This document shows, one piece after another, positions 8,203 through 16,445 of a stretch of DNA of 64,000 bases. Origin of the DNA: Flavobacterium sp. AED (GTDB taxonomy: Bacteria > Bacteroidota > Bacteroidia > Flavobacteriales > Flavobacteriaceae). The stretch covers positions 142,184 through 206,183 of the forward strand of contig NZ_JSYM01000005.1 in NCBI RefSeq assembly GCF_000812945.1. The letters are read 5' to 3'. Both the position numbers and the translations under genes were made by a program. The notes under the pieces are model-generated. The model was given only the letters and a program-made list of their open reading frames with translations, was not told where the DNA came from and did not search any database. Every line of letters begins with the position of its first letter. Position 1 is the stretch's first letter.

Positions 8203-9388
8203 GTGTTAGTTTATTTACAGATGAAAATATGTTTTGAGCATTTCCAAGAATTTTGATAAATCCTTTAGCGTCATCTGATGTCCAAGCGTTGTTCATTTCT
8301 CCATATTGTCCAAAACCGGTATTCATTAAATCATTTTCAGATTCAATTCCGTCCAATGTAAAGTGATATGGTTTTAGAGAAACGATAACGGTTCCATTTA
8401 CAGTCGTTTGAGTGTCTTCTAGGAAAGCCTCGATGTTTCTCATTACAGGGTCCAAGAATTGTCCTTCATGAAACAACATTCCGTACCAGTTTCCTAGTTG
8501 TTCTTTCCAGTATTGTTGCCATTTACCCAGCGTATGTTTCTCTAATAAATGGTGTGCTTTGATGATGATTAAAGGTGCAGCGGCTTCAAAACCAACTCTC
8601 CCTTTAATTCCGATTATAGTGTCACCAACATGGATATCTCTACCAATTGCATATGCGCTGGCTAATTTTTCTAATGCAACGATGTTTTTTGTTGGGGTGT
8701 CCAATGTTCCGTTGATACCTACTAATTGTCCTTTTTCAAATTGTAGTGTCACTTTCTCTTCTCCAGTTTTTTGCAATTGCGAAGGATACGCTTCACTTGG
8801 TAAAGTTTGATTTGAGGTCAATGTTTCTTTACCACCTACGCTTGTTCCCCACAATCCTTTATTAATGGAATATTGTGCTTTTTCCCAAGAATAATGAACT
8901 CCGTTTTTAGATAAATAATCAACTTCTTCCTGTCTTGATAATTTCAAATCTCTAATAGGAGTGATGATTTCAATTTCGGGAGCAATGGTTTGGAAAATTA
9001 AATCAAAACGAATTTGGTCATTTCCTGCACCAGTACTTCCGTGAGCAATTGCTTCGGCACCAACAGATTTTGCGTATTTTATTGCTTCTATAGCTTGAAA
9101 AACACGTTCTGCACTTACTGATAATGGATAGGTATTATTTTTTAATACATTTCCATAAATCAAATATTTAATAGCTTTATCGTAATATTTATCAACGATG
9201 GTAAGATTTGCATGTTGCGCACTTCCTAATTCGTAGGCTCTTTCTTCAATAGCGGCTAGTTCAGCTTCATCAAATCCTCCTGTATTTATAAGAACGGTAT
9301 GAACTTCATATCCTTTTTCGTTTTTTAAATATTTTAGGCAATATGAGGTATCTAATCCTCCGCTATAAGCTAATACAACTTTTTTCAT
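8195..9388 (-). CDS. argG: Argininosuccinate synthase
   Basis: Condenses citrulline and aspartate with ATP. 397 aa, family length. The ATP-pyrophosphatase P-loop YSGGLDTS is at residues 8-15; HGSTGAGNDQIRF and the SINKGLWG segment are also visible. Second gene of the operon, 4 nt after the acyltransferase gene and overlapping argC. Confidence 0.97.
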   Translation of the reverse strand: MKKVVLAYSGGLDTSYCLKYLKNEKGYEVHTVLINTGGFDEAELAAIEERAYELGSAQHANLTIVDKYYDKAIKYLIYGNVLKNNTYPLSVSAERVFQAIEAIKYAKSVGAEAIAHGSTGAGNDQIRFDLIFQTIAPEIEIITPIRDLKLSRQEEVDYLSKNGVHYSWEKAQYSINKGLWGTSVGGKETLTSNQTLPSEAYPSQLQKTGEEKVTLQFEKGQLVGINGTLDTPTKNIVALEKLASAYAIGRDIHVGDTIIGIKGRVGFEAAAPLIIIKAHHLLEKHTLGKWQQYWKEQLGNWYGMLFHEGQFLDPVMRNIEAFLEDTQTTVNGTVIVSLKPYHFTLDGIESENDLMNTGFGQYGEMNNAWTSDDAKGFIKILGNAQNIFSSVNKLTHD

Positions 9389-9392
9389 GATA

Positions 9393-10010
9393 TTATTTTT
9401 TTAAGAACAAGGCTTCTTTAATTGATTTTAATCTGTTTAACACTCTGACATTAAATGGATGTTTAGGCGGGTCTTTAGGCTTTTCTTTTGGGTCATAAAG
9501 CATTCCGGTACACAAGCACATTTTGTTGTCTTTACTTTTTAGAATTTCATAATTGGTACACGTTTGACATCCTTTCCAAAAACTTGGATCGCTGGTCAAT
9601 TCTGAAAAAGGAACAGGTTTGTAACCCAAATCTGAATTAATTTTCATTACCGCCAAACCAGTTGTGATTCCAAATACTTTAGCCTCTGGATATTTTTCCA
9701 ATGAATAGTCAAAAACAAATGACTTGATTTTTTTTGCTAAGCCTAAATTTCTGTAATCAGGATGTACAATCAAACCAGAATGTGCTACAAATTTCCCGTG
9801 TTGCCAACTTTCGATATAGCAAAAACCAGCAAATTTGCCATTGTCTAATGCAATGACAGCATCTTTGCTTTCCATCTTTTTTTGGATGTATTCAGGAGTT
9901 CTTTTAGCAATCCCAGTACCTCTTAATAAGGCGGACGATTCAATAGTATCGCATATTTCCTGCGAATACTTATAATGTTCTTCCTGAGTTACAATGATAG
10001 AAATGTTCAT
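9393..10010 (-). CDS. GNAT acyltransferase, probable N-acylglutamate synthase
   Basis: 205-aa GNAT protein. The acyl-CoA loop is VHPDYRNLGLAKK (Q/RxxGxG/A form). The C-terminal third has a cysteine cluster (CQTC and CLC) and a basic tail. It is not homologous by eye to ArgA, ArgJ or the amino-acid-kinase-fused synthases. As first gene of the arginine operon in a genome segment with every other step present, it is the best candidate for the missing first step (acetyl- or succinyl-glutamate synthesis). I recall a Bacteroides orthologue linked to this role by genetics. The family call is seen; the reaction is inferred. Confidence 0.8.
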   Translation of the reverse strand: MNISIIVTQEEHYKYSQEICDTIESSALLRGTGIAKRTPEYIQKKMESKDAVIALDNGKFAGFCYIESWQHGKFVAHSGLIVHPDYRNLGLAKKIKSFVFDYSLEKYPEAKVFGITTGLAVMKINSDLGYKPVPFSELTSDPSFWKGCQTCTNYEILKSKDNKMCLCTGMLYDPKEKPKDPPKHPFNVRVLNRLKSIKEALFLKK

Positions 10011-10257
10011 TTCAAGAGATTATTTTGAGTTAAAAAATGAGTTGGATTCAAGTTTTGAAAAACCAGCGTTATACCAATCAATTAAAATAGATGCATAAAA
10101 AGACATTAATCCTGAACATAGCGTTGTGTGGGCTAATGAACAAGAAAATATAGTTTTTTTAGGATATATTAATCCAATGGCTAACTGGGATAATTTCAAA
10201 ACGGTATAAATGAGAAATGAATAAAAAACAAAAACAAAACACGTTGTGGGTACTATA

Positions 10258-10338
10258 TTATAGCATCCGTACTTCGGGAGAAGCCGTAGGTCTGTTTGTC
10301 CGTGATATAGAAGTTATATGTACACTTATATTATTCAT
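10258..10338 (-). promoter_or_regulatory. Candidate arginine-rich leader peptide / attenuator
   Basis: A 26-codon frame starts with ATG at 10338 and stops at 10258. It has Arg codons at positions 13, 16 and 24 (CGG, AGA, CGG), far above the Arg content expected in this AT-rich genome. The ATG is only 5 nt from the -7 element, so the peptide would be leaderless or nearly so. The same stretch is GC-richer than its surroundings and contains the hairpin CTTC-TCCC-GAAG plus an ACTTC/GAAGT alternative pairing. U-rich RNA follows at about 10215-10245. Between here and the GNAT start (10011-10257) no convincing gene is seen. Attenuation by Arg-tRNA supply is an inference. Confidence 0.45.
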
Positions 10339-10343
10339 GGGTG

Positions 10344-10351
10344 CAAAAATA
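10344..10351 (-). promoter_or_regulatory. Bacteroidota -7 element of the arginine operon
   Basis: TATTTTTG on the minus strand matches TAnnTTTG. No clear TTG -33 element at the usual 19-21 nt spacing. It is the best promoter match upstream of the operon, and would give an mRNA starting near 10338-10340 with a leader of about 330 nt. Confidence 0.55.
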
Positions 10352-10423
10352 CAATTATTTTGGAAACAGAACACTTATTTTGTTTTTTGTAACAAAATTT
10401 TAATACAATGTTTGTTTTCTCTA

Positions 10424-10461
10424 AATAAAAAACTCCCTGAGATAATTTATTTTCAGGGAGT
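10424..10461 (-). terminator. Rho-independent terminator of the 10488-11672 lipoprotein gene
   Basis: Stem ACTCCCTGA (10432-10440) with TCAGGGAGT (10453-10461), 9 bp, 12-nt loop, followed on the minus strand by a T-tract. It separates the lipoprotein gene from the arginine promoter, both reading leftward. Confidence 0.85.
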
Positions 10462-10487
10462 CTTTATTTTTGTATTGATTTAACCAA

Positions 10488-11672
10488 TTAATTTCGAAAT
10501 CTATTGCGACTAATAATATCTTTTAACTTGGCTTTTAAATCTTCTCCAGTATCATAAATCATTTGTTCGCTGCTAGGAAAAGCGACAGCTCTTTTGTCAA
10601 AATAAGAGTAATAATTATCGTCAGAAGCGCGTCGGTCACCTTTATAGGTTGAATAGATGTTTTCGAAAGTAAACTCACTTGTCACAGGAAAGGACTGTAG
10701 GAGTTGATTGCTTCTTAGGTTTACATAATCCACTTTTGCGGTAATTTGACAGGATTTAAATTGTCTCGATTCATAAATACGGGCGTTTACGGTTCTAAGA
10801 TTATCAACCATAACCACTTTTCCTTTTTCGTCTAAAACTTCTCTTCCGTTAGCATCAATCAGTTTTTTGAGACCATCTTTTATGATACGCTCTTTTACAA
10901 ATTCTCTTTCTTTGATTTGCTCCGGTGAAATATAAATTTGACGAAAATTAATCATCATACCGTAATCGTAATCAATTCCTCTTTGTTTGTTACTGTGGTA
11001 AACGGTCCATTTATCATTTAATCCATAGGTACTAAAATCCAATAAATCATTTTGTAGGCGAACTGGAATAATCATGTTGGTTTCGTTTTTGGTGTAAACT
11101 GAAACATAATCAGAACCTTTGAATTTAGCTTCGTCCATGAGTTGCAAAACATTTTTGTAATTTGGATTTATCTGATTCAAATAGTCCAAATCATCATACC
11201 CCTTGCGGAAATTCATCTTGTCTGAAGTGAGCATTAACTTTTTTGCATTAGCATATAAATAAGCTGACAAGGCATTTTTGCTGTCAATAATTTGGTCATT
11301 ATAGTTATCGAAAGGAAAAATTGCATTCCTGCCTTCTTTAATTAATTTTAGAGGAAGTATCGGTTTGATTTTTTCCTGACGGTTATTCAATTGTATATAT
11401 GTGGTGTATATTTTTTCCAATTGCGCCGGATTTGCATCTTTTGTCAATAAATTTATCGTGTTCAAGTCACGCTCTTTGGCTTTGGCGAAAGCCTCTTCCA
11501 GTAAATAGACATAATCCTGCTTGCCTTTTTTGTCTTTATTGGATTGTAAATTTGAAATGGCATTGTCAATTGCTGGATCGTAATTTCCGGAGCTTAATAA
11601 GTTTTGAGTTTGCTTTACGCCACAAGACGAAACAAGAATAAATAGGGATAATAAAAGAGTAATTTTTTTCAT
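10488..11672 (-). CDS. Conserved lipoprotein of unknown function
   Basis: 394 aa from ATG at 11672; the in-frame TTG two codons upstream is less likely. The lipoprotein signal peptide MKKITLLLSLFILVSSC ends at a lipobox (VSSC). The N-terminal half is helical and tetratricopeptide-like in character (repeated short helices and a tandem Asn/Lys-rich segment); the C-terminal half is more beta-like. I do not recognise a family with a known activity. Single-gene unit with its own terminator. Confidence 0.85.
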   Translation of the reverse strand: MKKITLLLSLFILVSSCGVKQTQNLLSSGNYDPAIDNAISNLQSNKDKKGKQDYVYLLEEAFAKAKERDLNTINLLTKDANPAQLEKIYTTYIQLNNRQEKIKPILPLKLIKEGRNAIFPFDNYNDQIIDSKNALSAYLYANAKKLMLTSDKMNFRKGYDDLDYLNQINPNYKNVLQLMDEAKFKGSDYVSVYTKNETNMIIPVRLQNDLLDFSTYGLNDKWTVYHSNKQRGIDYDYGMMINFRQIYISPEQIKEREFVKERIIKDGLKKLIDANGREVLDEKGKVVMVDNLRTVNARIYESRQFKSCQITAKVDYVNLRSNQLLQSFPVTSEFTFENIYSTYKGDRRASDDNYYSYFDKRAVAFPSSEQMIYDTGEDLKAKLKDIISRNRFRN

Positions 11673-11743
11673 AAGCAAAAAAGTAAGTAGTTGTTTATTT
11701 GAAGCTGTAATCCTATTTTAAATCAAATTTCAAAAATAATGCC

Positions 11744-11781
11744 ACAAAAAAACCTAACAAAAATAGAATAAATGTTAGGTT
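11744..11781 (-). terminator. Rho-independent terminator after fahA
   Basis: AACCTAACA (11751-11759) pairs with TGTTAGGTT (11773-11781); on the minus strand the stem is followed by seven T residues. Lies 25 nt past the fahA stop. Confidence 0.85.
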
Positions 11782-11805
11782 TTTGAAAAGTATATTTTTA
11801 ATTTT

Positions 11806-13089
11806 TTATTTTCTTACGAATGGTGGAAGCAGCTTACTGGAAACTTCACCAAAACCAATTCGAACTTGTCCATTTTGGCAAAATCCTTTCATGATTACAG
11901 TATCATTATCATTGATGAATTTACGTTCTGTCCCGTCATTCATTTTTATAGGATTTTTTCCTCCCCAAGTTAATTCTAGCATGGAACCAAAACTATCTTC
12001 AGTTGGTCCTGAGATTGTTCCTGATCCCATCATGTCACCCGAATTTACGCGACAACCATTAGAGGTATGATGCGCTAGCTGTTGGCACATTGACCAGTAT
12101 AAATATTTAAAATTAGAATGAGAAACAACTGTTTTTTCGGCATTTTCAGGTTGAATTGCGACTTCTAAATTGATATCGAACGAATGTTTTCCTTTTTGTT
12201 GTAAATAAGGTAGCGGAGTAGGTTCTTGTTTTGGACCTTTAGTTCTAAACGGTTCCAACGCATCCATAGTTACAATCCAAGGGGAGATTGAAGTGGCAAA
12301 GTTTTTTGCCAAGAATGGCCCTAGTGGTACATATTCCCATTTTTGAATATCACGGGCACTCCAGTCATTCAATAAAACCATTCCGAAAATATAATCTTCG
12401 GCTTCATTTATAGGAATATTTTCTCCCATAATATTGACATCGGTTGTTATAAAAGCAGTTTCCAGTTCAAAATCGACGGAACGGGAAGGGCCAAAAACAG
12501 GAGTATTTTCGCCATTTGGCAATGTTTGTCCCATTGGTCTGTGTATTGGAATTCCTGAAGGAACAATAGTAGAGCTTCTTCCATGATACCCTACAGGGAT
12601 GTGAAGCCAGTTTGGTAATAACGCATTTTCTGGGTCGCGAAACATTTTTCCTACATTGGTTGCATGTTCTTTACTGGAATAGAAGTCTGTATAATCACCT
12701 ATTAGTACCGGTAATTGCATTTCTACATCTTCCATTTTGAAGATGACAATATCTCTGTCTTTTGTATTATCTCTTAATTTTGGATTTTTTTCGTCAAAAA
12801 TTTCGGCGATACGATTTCGAACCAATCGCCATGTTTTTTTTCCATCCGAAATAAAATCATTCAAAGTGTCTTGCATGAACATATCATCCGTCAGCTCAAT
12901 ACCTTCGAAATAATTTAATTGCTGTAAAGCTCCCAAATCAATTGCGAAATCTCCAATTCTTGTCCCTACAGTCACTATGTTCTCTTTAGTAAGAAAAACA
13001 CCAAAAGGAATGTTTTGAATGGGAAAATCGCTGCTTGTAGCTACTTCTAACCATGATTTTCTTTTAGTATTGTTGGCTGTTATAGGCAT
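11806..13089 (-). CDS. fahA: Fumarylacetoacetase
   Basis: Hydrolyses fumarylacetoacetate to fumarate and acetoacetate, the last step of tyrosine/homogentisate breakdown. 427 aa, matching the eukaryote-like two-domain enzyme: N-terminal SH3-like domain (about 1-125) and C-terminal FAH fold. Recognisable segments are YTDFYSSKEHATNVG, IPVGYHGRSSTIVPSG, FELETAF and the CRVNSGDMMGSGTISGP stretch. Divergent from glyA; no other homogentisate genes are in the window. Confidence 0.95.
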   Translation of the reverse strand: MPITANNTKRKSWLEVATSSDFPIQNIPFGVFLTKENIVTVGTRIGDFAIDLGALQQLNYFEGIELTDDMFMQDTLNDFISDGKKTWRLVRNRIAEIFDEKNPKLRDNTKDRDIVIFKMEDVEMQLPVLIGDYTDFYSSKEHATNVGKMFRDPENALLPNWLHIPVGYHGRSSTIVPSGIPIHRPMGQTLPNGENTPVFGPSRSVDFELETAFITTDVNIMGENIPINEAEDYIFGMVLLNDWSARDIQKWEYVPLGPFLAKNFATSISPWIVTMDALEPFRTKGPKQEPTPLPYLQQKGKHSFDINLEVAIQPENAEKTVVSHSNFKYLYWSMCQQLAHHTSNGCRVNSGDMMGSGTISGPTEDSFGSMLELTWGGKNPIKMNDGTERKFINDNDTVIMKGFCQNGQVRIGFGEVSSKLLPPFVRK

Positions 13090-13164
13090 ATTGATGTTAA
13101 TTATTTTGTTGAAAATTACTCATCAAATATATTATAATCTAACTATTAACCAAACGTTTTTTTG

Positions 13165-13172
13165 TATTTTTG
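13165..13172 (+). promoter_or_regulatory. -7 element of glyA
   Basis: TATTTTTG, matching TAnnTTTG, 25 nt before the glyA start codon. A leader of roughly 20 nt follows. It lies inside the region that a more upstream in-frame ATG (13162) would translate, which argues for the 13198 start. Confidence 0.6.
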
Positions 13173-13197
13173 CAACATATTAACGAAAATCAAAGAA

Positions 13198-14472
13198 ATG
13201 CAACGCGACGAACAAATTTTTGACCTTATTCTAGAAGAACAAGAAAGACAAATACACGGATTAGAACTTATCGCTTCGGAAAACTTCGTAAGTGACGAAG
13301 TAATGGAAGCAGCTGGTTCTGTTTTAACCAATAAATATGCAGAAGGATATCCTGGCAAAAGATACTACGGCGGTTGCGAAGTAGTTGATGTTATTGAGCA
13401 AATTGCTATTGACAGAGCCAAAGAATTATTTGGTGCTGCTTATGCAAATGTGCAGCCACACTCTGGTTCACAGGCAAATACAGCGGTTTATCACGCTTGT
13501 ATCAAACCAGGAGATAAAATTTTAGGTTTTGATTTGTCACATGGTGGACATTTGACTCACGGTTCTCCTGTAAACTTTTCTGGACGTTTATACACCCCTT
13601 CTTTCTATGGTGTAGATAAGGAAACTGGAAGATTAGATTACGATAAAATTCAAGAAATTGCAACAAAAGAACAACCAAAATTAATTATTGCAGGAGCTTC
13701 GGCTTATTCTCGTGATATGGATTTTGAGCGTTTCAGAGTAATTGCTGATAGTGTTGGTGCTATTTTATTGGCTGATATTTCTCATCCTGCAGGTCTTATT
13801 GCAAAAGGTTTGATGAACGATCCATTGCCTCATTGTCATATAGTAACAACTACGACACACAAAACATTACGTGGTCCTCGTGGCGGTTTAATTTTAATGG
13901 GTAAAGATTTCGAAAATCCATTTGGTTTAACTACTCCAAAAGGAGAAATCAGAATGATGTCTTCACTATTAGACTTAGCTGTTTTTCCTGGAAATCAAGG
14001 TGGTCCGTTAATGCACATTATTGCTGCTAAAGCGGTAGCATTTGGTGAAGCATTGAATGATGAATTTTTTACTTATGCTTTGCAATTGCAAAAAAATGCT
14101 AACGCAATGGCGGATGCTTTTGTAAAAAGAGGATATGAAATCATTTCAGGAGGTACAGATAACCACATGATGTTGATTGATTTAAGAAACAAAAATATTT
14201 CTGGAAAAGATGCTGAAAATGCATTGGTAAAAGCAGAAATTACGGTAAATAAAAACATGGTTCCATTTGATGATAAATCACCATTTGTAACTTCAGGAAT
14301 TCGTGTAGGAACTGCAGCAATTACCACTCGTGGTTTGCTTGAAGAAGATATGGAAACAATTGTTGCTCTAATTGATAGAGTGCTAGTGGATCATACTAAC
14401 GAAGATGTTATCGAAGCGGTAGCTGCTGAAGTAAACGAAATGATGAGCGAAAGAGCTATTTTCGTATACTAA
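13198..14472 (+). CDS. glyA: Serine hydroxymethyltransferase
   Basis: PLP enzyme interconverting serine and glycine with tetrahydrofolate. 424 aa from the ATG at 13198 ([11 protein letters not shown], typical SHMT start). A 12-codon upstream extension covers the promoter and is rejected. PLP lysine Lys222 in [14 protein letters not shown]; substrate segments LIASENF and YPGKRYYGG are at residues 25-31 and 51-59. Divergent from fahA. Confidence 0.97.
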   Translation: MQRDEQIFDLILEEQERQIHGLELIASENFVSDEVMEAAGSVLTNKYAEGYPGKRYYGGCEVVDVIEQIAIDRAKELFGAAYANVQPHSGSQANTAVYHACIKPGDKILGFDLSHGGHLTHGSPVNFSGRLYTPSFYGVDKETGRLDYDKIQEIATKEQPKLIIAGASAYSRDMDFERFRVIADSVGAILLADISHPAGLIAKGLMNDPLPHCHIVTTTTHKTLRGPRGGLILMGKDFENPFGLTTPKGEIRMMSSLLDLAVFPGNQGGPLMHIIAAKAVAFGEALNDEFFTYALQLQKNANAMADAFVKRGYEIISGGTDNHMMLIDLRNKNISGKDAENALVKAEITVNKNMVPFDDKSPFVTSGIRVGTAAITTRGLLEEDMETIVALIDRVLVDHTNEDVIEAVAAEVNEMMSERAIFVY

Positions 14473-14479
14473 TTTTTTT

Positions 14480-14606
14480 TAGTTTAAAGTTTAAAGGTTT
14501 AAAGTTTAAAGTTTTGTGTTTCGAAAAGGTATCACAAAATTTTGAACTTTAAACTTTTTCATTTTTAATGGAACTTTAAACCTTATTTTTTTTCAAACTT
14601 TAAACA
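14480..14606. repeat. Cluster of GTTTAAAG-type repeats between glyA and miaE
   Basis: Four direct copies of a TTTAAAGTT-like unit (14481-14512) face inverted copies ACTTTAAAC at about 14554, 14572 and 14597. The whole 143-nt gap is built of these, so it can fold into alternative hairpins and may act as a bidirectional processing or termination region. No gene seen in it. Confidence 0.6.
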
Positions 14607-14615
14607 AATTTTGTA

Positions 14616-15209
14616 ATGTCTGTACTAAGATTAAAATTGCCAACCGATCCGAGATGGGTGAATATTGTAGAGAAAAACATTGAGGAAATCTTGACGGATC
14701 ATGCTTGGTGCGAACAAAAAGCAGCTACAAATGCCATAACAATTATCACTAATAACTCGGAACACCAAGATTTAGTGAAGGATTTATTGGCTTTGGCCAA
14801 AGAAGAAATCGACCATTTTGAGCAAGTGCACAACTTCATTATTAAGCGTGGCTTGAAATTGGGACGCGAACGCAAAGATGATTATGTGAACGAATTGTAT
14901 TTGTACATGAAAAAAAGCGGTGATGGGAGCAGAGTTTCAGGTTTAGTGGAACGGTTATTGTTTTCAGCGATGATAGAAGCTAGAAGTTGTGAACGTTTCA
15001 AAGTACTTTCAGAAAACATCCAAGACGAAGAATTAGCTGTTTTTTACAGAGATTTAATGGAAAGTGAAGCGGGTCATTACACCACTTTTATAACCTATGC
15101 AAGGAAATATGGAGTAGGAATTGATGTTGAAAAACGTTGGAGAGAATGGCTGGAATTTGAAGAAAATATTATAACAAATTACGGAAAAAGTGAAACGATT
15201 CACGGATAA
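14616..15209 (+). CDS. miaE: tRNA-(ms2io6A)-hydroxylase, MiaE family
   Basis: Diiron oxygenase that hydroxylates the isopentenyl group of ms2i6A37 in tRNA. 197 aa, ferritin-like four-helix fold. Iron ligands visible: EEIDHFEQVH (EExxH), IEARSCERF, and ESEAGHYTTF (second ExxH). Monocistronic after glyA. Substrate assignment rests on family membership. Confidence 0.88.
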   Translation: MSVLRLKLPTDPRWVNIVEKNIEEILTDHAWCEQKAATNAITIITNNSEHQDLVKDLLALAKEEIDHFEQVHNFIIKRGLKLGRERKDDYVNELYLYMKKSGDGSRVSGLVERLLFSAMIEARSCERFKVLSENIQDEELAVFYRDLMESEAGHYTTFITYARKYGVGIDVEKRWREWLEFEENIITNYGKSETIHG

Positions 15210-15392
15210 TTTTAATTATGATTTTTTTAAGAATGAATGTAATTTATTCAAGAGTATTAATAATCAGCTTTTTATATTTTTTACATTTTAAAGAAAGCAA
15301 TGTTTTACATTTAAAGTAAATTATTTGTTATGGATTAATAATTTTTGATTTACTTTTAGCGTTTAATTTTAACTTTAACAATTGTTATTGCT

Positions 15393-15953
15393 ATGAAGCT
15401 CAATTTTAATTATGATGGAAATATTGCCTGCAGGGCGATATTGCAAGATCAATTAGAAAATTTAGATATTAAATATCAACTGTTGGATTTAGGACAAATT
15501 GAAATTAGTGACGATGTTTCAGAAGATAGCTTTACGGCACTTCAAGATAGTTTAAAGAAGTATGCTATTCATATTATAGATAACCCAAAAGGGCAATTAA
15601 TTCAAAAGATTAAAGATGCAATAATTGAAATTGTCTATGAAAAGGATAAATTTCCTAACATAACAATTTCTCAGTATCTATCGGATAAATTGAACTTTAG
15701 ATATGGATATATCACGAATGTTTTTTCAGAATATACACATACGTCAATTGAGAATTTTATTATTATCCAAAAGATTGAAAGAGCAAAGAAATTAATAATT
15801 GAAGAGAAGCTGACATTAACTGAGATTTCTCATGAACTGAATTATAGCAGTGTCGCTTATTTATCAACTCAATTTAAAAAAGTAACAGGATTAACGCCTT
15901 CCATGTTTAAAAGAATTGTTGGTAAAAGAAGAGAGTTAGCTAATAATGAATAA
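15393..15953 (+). CDS. AraC-family HTH protein without classical ligand domain
   Basis: 186 aa. The C-terminal ~100 residues form the AraC double HTH (ISQYLSDKLNFRYGYITNVF and LTEISHELNYSSVAYLSTQFKKVTGLTPSMFKR). The ~75-residue N-terminus looks like a small alpha/beta (ferredoxin-like) segment. It is 30 nt upstream of the response regulator and histidine kinase genes and may share a transcript and signal with them. Confidence 0.85.
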   Translation: MKLNFNYDGNIACRAILQDQLENLDIKYQLLDLGQIEISDDVSEDSFTALQDSLKKYAIHIIDNPKGQLIQKIKDAIIEIVYEKDKFPNITISQYLSDKLNFRYGYITNVFSEYTHTSIENFIIIQKIERAKKLIIEEKLTLTEISHELNYSSVAYLSTQFKKVTGLTPSMFKRIVGKRRELANNE

Positions 15954-15983
15954 TAAAAAACACAAAATAACCCCCGATATTTT

Positions 15984-16436
15984 ATGATTTCACACCAAGA
16001 TTCAATGCATATTCTTTTAGCTGACGATGACGAAGATGATCGTACATTTTTTAGTGAAGCTATACAGGAGCTTAAAATGAATAATAAGTTGACTCTATTT
16101 AAAGATGGTAAGGATCTAATGGATTATTTAGTACATCCTGATATTAGGTTGCCCCATGTTTTATTTCTTGATTTAAATATGCCAGGAAAAACCGGTATAG
16201 ATTGTCTGAAAGAAATAAGAGCAAATATTCGTTTTAAAGATGTTTCGATTGCCATATATTCTACTTCTTCATCAGAAAAAGATATTGAGGATACGTTTAT
16301 AGAGGGCGCTAACATTTATATCAAAAAACCAAACGATTTTTCAATGTTGAAAAAAGTAATTAAGGAAGTGGTAAATATGAATTGGCAATTTCATACATCA
16401 GGCTTAAATATAGAAACTTTTTTCTTCAGCATATAA
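15984..16436 (+). CDS. Single-domain response regulator (Rcp1-like)
   Basis: 150 aa with a receiver domain only. Acidic pocket Asp14-16, phosphoacceptor Asp63 in FLDLNMPG, conserved Ser/Thr at STSSSEKD and Lys in IKKPNDF. No output domain, so it probably passes phosphate on or docks with another protein. The kinase gene follows 9 nt later; this receiver-kinase pairing is common with Cph1/bacteriophytochrome-type kinases. Confidence 0.93.
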   Translation: MISHQDSMHILLADDDEDDRTFFSEAIQELKMNNKLTLFKDGKDLMDYLVHPDIRLPHVLFLDLNMPGKTGIDCLKEIRANIRFKDVSIAIYSTSSSEKDIEDTFIEGANIYIKKPNDFSMLKKVIKEVVNMNWQFHTSGLNIETFFFSI

Positions 16437-16445
16437 AAAGGGAAA

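Noticed and set aside
10023..10210. Open minus-strand frame of about 60 codons upstream of the GNAT gene, ending in KLESNSFFNSK
   Set aside because: No ATG; only a TTG near 10206. Probably chance in AT-rich DNA, though a remnant gene cannot be fully excluded.
10272..10283. CTTCGGGAGAAG hairpin resembling a segment of 23S rRNA
   Set aside because: Only about 14 nt match; no other rRNA sequence nearby.
10217..10483. 88-codon plus-strand frame in the arginine leader region
   Set aside because: It is antisense to the promoter and leader, low in complexity and has no protein-like features.
15216..15317. 33-codon frame before the AraC gene
   Set aside because: No start context, atypical composition, short.
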